Shown here piece by piece: positions 58,670-64,000 of a stretch of DNA of 64,000 nucleotides. The stretch's first letter is position 1. Each line of letters opens with the position of its first letter. The stretch lies in NCBI RefSeq assembly GCF_030486595.1, contig NZ_JAUJZH010000011.1:1-64000 (forward strand). Direction: 5' to 3'. The stretch is from Variovorax ginsengisoli (GTDB lineage Bacteria; Pseudomonadota; Gammaproteobacteria; Burkholderiales; Burkholderiaceae_C). The translations under genes and the position numbers were made by a program. Below the pieces are notes generated by a model, which saw only the letters and a list, made by a program, of their open reading frames with translations, was not told where the DNA came from and searched no databases.

Positions 58670-59938
58670 ATGACGTCTTTCCTGCCCAATGATCTGCTGG
58701 GTTTCTGGTCGGAGTGGGTGCGGCCCTCGGCCGGCCTGCCGACCGTGTTGTGGTCGTTGCTGCTGGCCACCGCGGCCGCGGCCGGCCACCTGGTGCAACG
58801 CTACATGGGCCTGCCCAAGGTGGTCGGCTATTCGATCGTCGGCACCGTGGTCGGCTTCGCCGGCTTCGAGGGCGCGATCTGGCCGCTGCAGGGCATCAGC
58901 CTGTTCCTGCTCGAGCTCGGCGTGGCGATCGTGCTGTTCGAGGCCGGCGGCCGCCTGCCGCTGCGCTGGTTCCGCCACAACCCGATGGTGCTGGTGCAGA
59001 GCCTGCTCGAGTCGACCTTGACCTACTTCGGCGTCTTCTGGGCCCTGCACTGGCTCGGCATACCCGACCCGGTGGCCAATCCGATCGCGCTGATGGCGAT
59101 CGTGGCCTCGCCGGCGGTGCTGAGCCGGGTCGTGATCGACACCCGGGCCTCGGGCCCCGTGACCGAGCGCGCAATGACGCTCGCCACCCTGAACACTTTC
59201 TACGCGCTGGCGCTCGGCTATGCGCAGGCCGGGCTGATCGAGCACGCGCCCACCGGACTGCTCGAGAAGCTCAACCCGGTCGGCGTAGTGCTCGGCCTGT
59301 CCTTCGTGGTCGGCGGGCTGATGGCGCTGTCGCTGCGCTCGGCGCTGCGCGTCATGAGCCCGACCAGCGAGAACACCTCGATCCTGCTGCTGGCGATCAT
59401 CGCCGCCGGGGCCGCGCTGGCGGCGCACTTCGGCGGTTCGGCGCCACTGGCGGCCCTGATCGGCGGCGTGCTGCTGAAGGCGCTGAACCCCAAGCCCTGG
59501 GCCTGGCCGCGGCAGCTCGGCACCGCGGCCTCGCTGCTCACGATGCTGATGTTCGTCCTGGTCTCGATCGTCGCCGCCCAGGCCGACTGGAGCCTGCCGG
59601 TGGCCAGCGTGGTGCTGAGCGTGATCGGCGTGCGCGCGGTCGCCAAGATCGCCGGCGTCGCGATCGCCAACCCGGGCAGCGGCGCGAGCTGGAAGCAAGC
59701 TTTCTGGGTCGGCTGCGCGATGTCGCCGCTGTCCTCGATCGCACTGCTGATCACCTCGGCCTTCGTCACCGCCTCGCCGCTGCTGGGCGCGATGATCACC
59801 CAGATCGCCTTGCCGGCGATCCTGCTGATGGAGGTGCTCGGCGCGGTGCTCGCGACGGTCGCCATCCACGCCGCCGGCGAGAGCTCCACGCCCTGGACCC
59901 CCGAAGCCTTCGGCACCGTGGAGGACACGCAAAGATGA
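58670..59938 (+). CDS. Cation:proton antiporter (CPA2/KefB-like)
   Basis: 422-residue membrane protein with about 12 hydrophobic segments. The family features are [57 protein letters not shown] and [14 protein letters not shown]. No cytoplasmic TrkA-N domain follows the membrane part, unlike KefB/KefC. The ion is unknown. Its stop overlaps the ATG of the ligase gene (ATGA), coupling the two. Confidence 0.88.
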   Translation: MTSFLPNDLLGFWSEWVRPSAGLPTVLWSLLLATAAAAGHLVQRYMGLPKVVGYSIVGTVVGFAGFEGAIWPLQGISLFLLELGVAIVLFEAGGRLPLRWFRHNPMVLVQSLLESTLTYFGVFWALHWLGIPDPVANPIALMAIVASPAVLSRVVIDTRASGPVTERAMTLATLNTFYALALGYAQAGLIEHAPTGLLEKLNPVGVVLGLSFVVGGLMALSLRSALRVMSPTSENTSILLLAIIAAGAALAAHFGGSAPLAALIGGVLLKALNPKPWAWPRQLGTAASLLTMLMFVLVSIVAAQADWSLPVASVVLSVIGVRAVAKIAGVAIANPGSGASWKQAFWVGCAMSPLSSIALLITSAFVTASPLLGAMITQIALPAILLMEVLGAVLATVAIHAAGESSTPWTPEAFGTVEDTQR

Positions 59939-61122
59939 GTCATCGCACGATCGATCCCGCCACCGGCTCGCCGGCCAACACGCCCGCCAGCCGGGTGGTG
60001 CCGCTCGAGCCCTTCAACAAGTCGGTGGCGCTGTCGCTCGGCGTCGAGCTCGAGCTGCAGCTGGTCAACACCCACGACTACGACCTCGCGCCCTATGCCG
60101 AGGACATGCTGCGGCTGATGGCGCAGACGCCGCTGCCCGGCAGCGTGGTGCCCGAGATGACCTCGAGCATGATCGAGATCTCGACCGACGTCTGCCATTC
60201 GGCGCAGGACGTGATCGCCCAGCTGACGCCGATCCGCGACGCGCTGGTGCGCAACGCCGACAAGCTCAACATCGCGGTGGTCGGCGGCGGCACCCATGCC
60301 TTCCAGCAGTGGCACGAGCGGCGCATCTACGACAAGCCGCGCTTCCGCGAGCTGTCCGAGCTGTACGGCTACCTGTCGAAGCAGTTCACGATCTTCGGCC
60401 AGCACGTGCACATCGGCTGCCCCGATGCCGACGCGGCGCTGCTGATGCTGCACCGCATGTCGCGCTACATCCCGCACTTCATCGCGCTGTCGGCATCGTC
60501 GCCCTTCGTGCAGGGGCAGGACACGCAGTTCGATTCGGCCCGGCTCAATTCCGTGTTCGCGTTCCCGCTGTCGGGCCGCGCGCCCTTCACCCTGTCGTGG
60601 CGCGAATTCGAAAACTACTTCAAGCGCATGACCCGCACCGGCGTGGTCCGCAGCATGAAGGACTTCTACTGGGACATCCGGCCCAAGCCCGAGTTCGGCA
60701 CCATCGAGATCCGCGTCTTCGACACCCCGCTCACGGTGGAGCGCGCCGCCGCGCTGGCGGGCTACGTGCAGTCGCTGGCCGCCTGGTTCCTGCAGGAGCA
60801 GCCCTTCACGCCGACCGAAGACGACTACCTGGTCTACACCTACAACCGCTTCCAGGCCTGCCGCTTCGGCCTCGATGCGCTGTATGTCGACCCGGCCAGC
60901 GGCGAGCACATGCCGCTGCGCGACCATATCCTCATGACCATGACGCAGCTCGAATGGCATAGCGAAGCCCTTAACGCCACGCAGGCGCTCGGCGAGCTGC
61001 GCACCAGCGTCGAGGCCAACCGCAACGACGCCCGCTGGCTGCGCGAGAAGCAGGGCAAGGAACGCCTGCTGGCCGAGGTGGTGCGGCAGGCGGCGCTGCG
61101 CTTCCGCAGCACGACGGTGTGA
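59935..61122 (+). CDS. YbdK-type carboxylate-amine ligase (glutamate-cysteine ligase family 2)
   Basis: 395 residues with the GCS2 fold: [59 protein letters not shown] and [20 protein letters not shown], the metal and substrate sites of this group. YbdK of E. coli has weak glutamate-cysteine ligase activity; the true substrate is uncertain. ATG 59935 overlaps the antiporter stop; thiL follows after seven bases. Confidence 0.9.
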   Translation: MSHRTIDPATGSPANTPASRVVPLEPFNKSVALSLGVELELQLVNTHDYDLAPYAEDMLRLMAQTPLPGSVVPEMTSSMIEISTDVCHSAQDVIAQLTPIRDALVRNADKLNIAVVGGGTHAFQQWHERRIYDKPRFRELSELYGYLSKQFTIFGQHVHIGCPDADAALLMLHRMSRYIPHFIALSASSPFVQGQDTQFDSARLNSVFAFPLSGRAPFTLSWREFENYFKRMTRTGVVRSMKDFYWDIRPKPEFGTIEIRVFDTPLTVERAAALAGYVQSLAAWFLQEQPFTPTEDDYLVYTYNRFQACRFGLDALYVDPASGEHMPLRDHILMTMTQLEWHSEALNATQALGELRTSVEANRNDARWLREKQGKERLLAEVVRQAALRFRSTTV

Positions 61123-61129
61123 GCACGGC

Positions 61130-62098
61130 ATGAGCGGCACCGGCGAATTCGATCTCATCGCGCGCTACTTCACGCGCCCCGCGCGGCGCTCGCCGCTGGG
61201 CGTCGGCGACGACTGCGCCCTGCTGGCGCCGGCCGCGGGCATGCAGCTCGCGGTGTCCACCGACATGCTGGTCGAGGGGCGGCACTTCCTGTCGACGGTC
61301 GACCCGGCGCGCCTCGGCCACAAGGCGCTGGCGGTCAACCTCAGCGACCTGGCGGCCTGTGGCGCCAGGCCGCTGGCCTTCACGCTGGCGCTCTCGCTGC
61401 CGGCGGTCGACGCGGCCTGGCTGGAGGGCTTCTCGCGCGGCCTGTTCGCGCTGGCCGATGCGCACGGCTGCGAGCTGGTCGGTGGAGACACCACGCGCGG
61501 CCCGCTCAACCTCTGTATCACGGTGTTCGGTGAGGTGCCGGCCGGCGCGGCGCTGCTGCGCTCGGGCGCGCGCGCCGGCGACGATGTCTGGGTCAGCGGC
61601 ACGCTGGGCGATGCGCGGCTGGCGCTCGAGGTCTTTCGCGGCACCCTGGCGCTGCCGGCCGATTCATTCGAACTGGCGCGCGGCCGCATGGAGCAGCCGA
61701 CGCCGCGGGTCGCGCTCGGCATGGCGCTGCGCGGCATCGCCACGGCGGCGGTCGACATCAGCGACGGGCTGGTGGGCGACCTCGGGCACATTCTGAAAGC
61801 CAGCGGCGTCGGTGCGCGGCTCGACGCCGATGCCGCCGCGAAACTGCTGGCGACCGGTGATTCGACAGGCCTGGATATCGACCTTCGGCGCCTCTGCGCA
61901 CTGGCCGGCGGCGACGACTACGAACTCGCGTTCACCGCGCCGCCGGCGGCGCGCGCCGCGGTCGAGCAGGCGGGCCGCGCCAGCGCGACGCCGGTCACGC
62001 GCATCGGCGCCATCGAGGCCGAAGCGGGACTGCGGCTGGTCGATGCGCAAGGCGCGGCCGTGACGCAGCGCTTCGCGTCGTTCGACCACTTCGCCTGA
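61130..62098 (+). CDS. thiL: Thiamine-monophosphate kinase
   Basis: Makes thiamine pyrophosphate, the last step of thiamine cofactor synthesis. 322 residues: GVGDDCALLAPAAG, STDMLVEGRHF, HKALAVNLSDLAACGARPL, GCELVGGDTTRGPLNL and VDISDGLVGDLGHIL, with the metal-binding Asp residues in place. It follows the YbdK-type gene by seven bases and converges on the kinase gene. Confidence 0.96.
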   Translation: MSGTGEFDLIARYFTRPARRSPLGVGDDCALLAPAAGMQLAVSTDMLVEGRHFLSTVDPARLGHKALAVNLSDLAACGARPLAFTLALSLPAVDAAWLEGFSRGLFALADAHGCELVGGDTTRGPLNLCITVFGEVPAGAALLRSGARAGDDVWVSGTLGDARLALEVFRGTLALPADSFELARGRMEQPTPRVALGMALRGIATAAVDISDGLVGDLGHILKASGVGARLDADAAAKLLATGDSTGLDIDLRRLCALAGGDDYELAFTAPPAARAAVEQAGRASATPVTRIGAIEAEAGLRLVDAQGAAVTQRFASFDHFA

Positions 62099-62105
62099 AG
62101 CACGG

Positions 62106-63923
62106 TCAGGCGCGGCGCCGGGTCTGCACCGGCACCGCCTCCAGCACCGCGAACGCCGAATCGATCTCGAGATCGTTCAGCACGCAGGTCAAGCCCCGGT
62201 ACAGCTCGTTCGGCGACACCGGCTTGTGCAGCAGCGGCACGCCGCTGGCACGGGCCTCGCGCAGCCGCTGCGGCGCCGTGTCGCCGGTGATCAGCAGCGC
62301 CGGCAGCTGCTCGCCGAACTCGGCGCGCAGCGCGGCGATGGCCTCGGCGCCGGTGCGCAGCTCGCGCAGCCGGTAGTCGCTGATGACCAGGCCCGGCGGA
62401 TGGGCCCGGGCGAGCGCCTGGGCGTCCTCGATCGAATCGGCGACGTCGCATTCGCAGCCCCAGGCGGTCAGCAACTGCTTCATGCCGGCGCGCACCGCTT
62501 CGTCGTCGTCGATCACCAGCACCCGCACGTCGAACACGCGCGCATGCCCGGCCGCCGCCTCTAGGCCGCCGCTGGCCACGCCCGCCTGCGCCATCGGCAG
62601 TGCCAGCCTGAACACGCTGCCGCGCCCCGGCACCGACACCAGCGACAGCGAGTGGCCGAGCGCGCGCGCCAGGCCCTGGGCGATCGCCAGGCCCAGCCCC
62701 AGGCCCTTGCGCCGGTCGCGCTCGGCGTTGCCGAGCTGATGGAACTCGCGAAAGATCTCGCCCTGCTGGGTCGGCGCGATGCCGATGCCGGTGTCCCAGA
62801 CTTCGAGCAGCAGCTCCCGGCGGCGCGCGCGGCAGGCCACCAGCACGCCGCCGCTGTCGGTGTAGCGGATCGCGTTCGACACCAGGTTGCGCAGGATCAG
62901 CGCCACCAGCGCCGGATCGGAGCGCACCGCCGCATGGGTCTCGCGCGAACGGTAGACGATGCCCTTGGCGTCGGCCTGCGGCGCCAGTTCGTTCTCGATC
63001 CGGTTGAGCAGCGGCTGCAGCTGGAAGTCCTGCATCTGCGGCTCGACCACCCCGGCCTCGATGCGCGAGAAGTCGAGCAGGGTGTCGAGCATCTCGGCCG
63101 AGGCGTGCCAGGTGGCCCGGGCGTTGGCCAGCGCGTCGTACTGCGCGGCCGACAGCTTGCTGCGCGCCAGCACCTCTAGGAACAGCCCCTGGGCGTGGAT
63201 CGGCTGGCGCAGGTCGTGGCTGGCGGCGGCCAGGAACTTGGACTTCGCCAGGTTGGCCTCGTCGGCCTTGAGCTGGGCCGCCTGCGCATGGCCGGTCTCG
63301 ATCCGCAGCCGCTCGATCAGCTCGAGGTTCTCGAAGCGCAGGTCGATCGCCGCCCGCGCCGCCCGGGCGCCGTTGCGCGCCTGGCCAAGCAGGGTCGCCA
63401 CGTACAGCACCCCCGCCGCCCCGAGCGCATTGAAGGCCGGGTCGCCCAGCAGCACCAGCTTGGCGGCCAGCACGGCCAGCTCGATCGTGCCGAAGACCAC
63501 GAACACCGGCAGCACCGGCGAGAGCGAAGACATCGAGCTGCCGGCCACGCCCGCCAGCACCGCGATGACCAGGATGCTGCCGGCCGTCGAGGTGCTGCCC
63601 AGCGTGACCCAGGCCAGGGCGCCCCAGGCGGCGGCGTCGATGCCGTTGAGCGCCATCTGCCGCCAGACCAGCCGGGGCGCGCGCTCGAACGAGATCTCGC
63701 GGGCCAGTGTGCGGCGGGCATCGCGGGCGCAATACAGCTTGATCAGGATCACGATGCCGGCCCACAGCCGCAGCGCCAGCGCATTGGTGTCGTTGGCCAG
63801 CACCCAGACCAGCAGCAGCGCGACACCGATCGTCGGGCCCACCGAACTGCCGATATTGCCGAGCTGCAGCCGCAGCTGCTCCACCAGCGTGCGCCCGTCG
63901 GCCAGGCGCAGGAACCCCGTCAT
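62106..63923 (-). CDS. Hybrid sensor histidine kinase with membrane-embedded sensor
   Basis: 605 residues. Five to six hydrophobic segments (about 28-180) form the sensor without a large periplasmic domain, then a coiled coil, the H-box SHDLRQPIHAQGLF with His236, N-box ILRNLVSNAIRYT, and G-boxes DTGIGIA and GLGLGLA. The C-terminal receiver has Asp516 in LVISDYRLRE and the Lys in LHKPVSP. Its ATG shares one base with the stop of the LuxR-type gene at the window edge (TGATG), so the pair is probably one two-component system. Confidence 0.92.
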   Translation of the reverse strand: MTGFLRLADGRTLVEQLRLQLGNIGSSVGPTIGVALLLVWVLANDTNALALRLWAGIVILIKLYCARDARRTLAREISFERAPRLVWRQMALNGIDAAAWGALAWVTLGSTSTAGSILVIAVLAGVAGSSMSSLSPVLPVFVVFGTIELAVLAAKLVLLGDPAFNALGAAGVLYVATLLGQARNGARAARAAIDLRFENLELIERLRIETGHAQAAQLKADEANLAKSKFLAAASHDLRQPIHAQGLFLEVLARSKLSAAQYDALANARATWHASAEMLDTLLDFSRIEAGVVEPQMQDFQLQPLLNRIENELAPQADAKGIVYRSRETHAAVRSDPALVALILRNLVSNAIRYTDSGGVLVACRARRRELLLEVWDTGIGIAPTQQGEIFREFHQLGNAERDRRKGLGLGLAIAQGLARALGHSLSLVSVPGRGSVFRLALPMAQAGVASGGLEAAAGHARVFDVRVLVIDDDEAVRAGMKQLLTAWGCECDVADSIEDAQALARAHPPGLVISDYRLRELRTGAEAIAALRAEFGEQLPALLITGDTAPQRLREARASGVPLLHKPVSPNELYRGLTCVLNDLEIDSAFAVLEAVPVQTRRRA

Positions 63924-64000
63924 CAGCCGACCAGCCCCCGGCGGCGCGCCGCGAAGCCGGCCTCGGAGCGGCTCGACACCTGCAGCGCCGCCAGCACCGC
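63923..64000 (-). CDS. C-terminal end of a LuxR-type response regulator (cut by the window)
   Basis: The last 25 residues read AVLAALQVSSRSEAGFAARR then RGLVG. The AL-VSSR-EA--AA-R-GL pattern is the recognition-helix end of NarL/LuxR-type helix-turn-helix domains. The TGA overlaps the ATG of the hybrid kinase by one base. The rest of the gene lies outside the window. Confidence 0.65.
   Translation of the reverse strand, partial: AVLAALQVSSRSEAGFAARRRGLVG

Noticed and set aside
58714..61122. Apparent 802-residue protein ending in the YbdK-type ligase
   Set aside because: The first half is an out-of-frame reading of the antiporter gene; the ligase starts at 59935 with an ATGA overlap.

Overview
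The window is a chromosomal segment of a GC-rich betaproteobacterium. The tRNA-Tyr/Gly/Thr-tuf cluster, the separate trpE and trpG genes, the phenylacetate (paa) genes joined to a branched-chain amino acid type ABC transporter, and the many kinases with an HDLRQP H-box all point to Burkholderiales, most likely Comamonadaceae (Variovorax-like). This placement rests on gene order and protein character only; no database search was possible. No insertion sequence, prophage, integrase or CRISPR array was seen.

Layout: (1) 1-775: start of EF-Tu with tRNA-Thr, tRNA-Gly and tRNA-Tyr, minus strand. (2) 872-7825: one tightly overlapping minus-strand trp operon, trpE - GxxExxY gene - trpG - threonine aldolase - LysE exporter - trpD - trpC - ung, preceded by a possible Trp-codon leader. 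(3) 7916-14107: chalcone-isomerase-like protein, phosphoglycolate phosphatase, LuxR-type response regulator, an orphan DotU fusion protein, an EF-G-like GTPase and a small hypothetical. (4) 14104-21788: a sensory island, with two paralogous PhnD-type binding proteins divergent from one hybrid histidine kinase, then a second binding protein overlapping a second hybrid kinase, with no ABC permease or ATPase. (5) 21795-29143: a minus-strand signalling operon encoding CHASE3-GAF-kinase-3xREC, CheR, CheB, REC-kinase, single REC and a kinase-like protein without an ATPase domain. (6) 29271-38605: amidohydrolase, glycine-zipper protein, large catalase, transglutaminase-like protein, small membrane proteins, AraC regulator, DUF3883-like protein and a secreted His/Pro-rich protein.

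(7) 38661-55338: a long minus-strand unit, paaG-I-K-A-B-C-D-E, TetR regulator, livK-H-(MG fusion)-F, paaZ and then ligD. It should import an aromatic or related acid, activate it to phenylacetyl-CoA, epoxidise, isomerise and open the ring. paaY diverges from paaG across a regulatory region carrying a TetR-type palindrome flanked by two FNR/CRP-like boxes. PaaF, PaaH and PaaJ are not in the window. (8) 55501-64000: paaY, aspartoacylase family protein, small hydrophilic protein, rpe, apaG, cation:proton antiporter overlapping a YbdK-type ligase, thiL, and a hybrid kinase preceded by the end of a LuxR-type regulator at the window edge.

The most interesting items are candidate regulatory structures and unusual gene associations: a hairpin that would bury the ligD ribosome binding site, the paaG/paaY control region, a GxxExxY gene translationally coupled between trpE and trpG, the binding-protein/kinase modules without transporters, and the DotU fusion outside any type VI secretion cluster.
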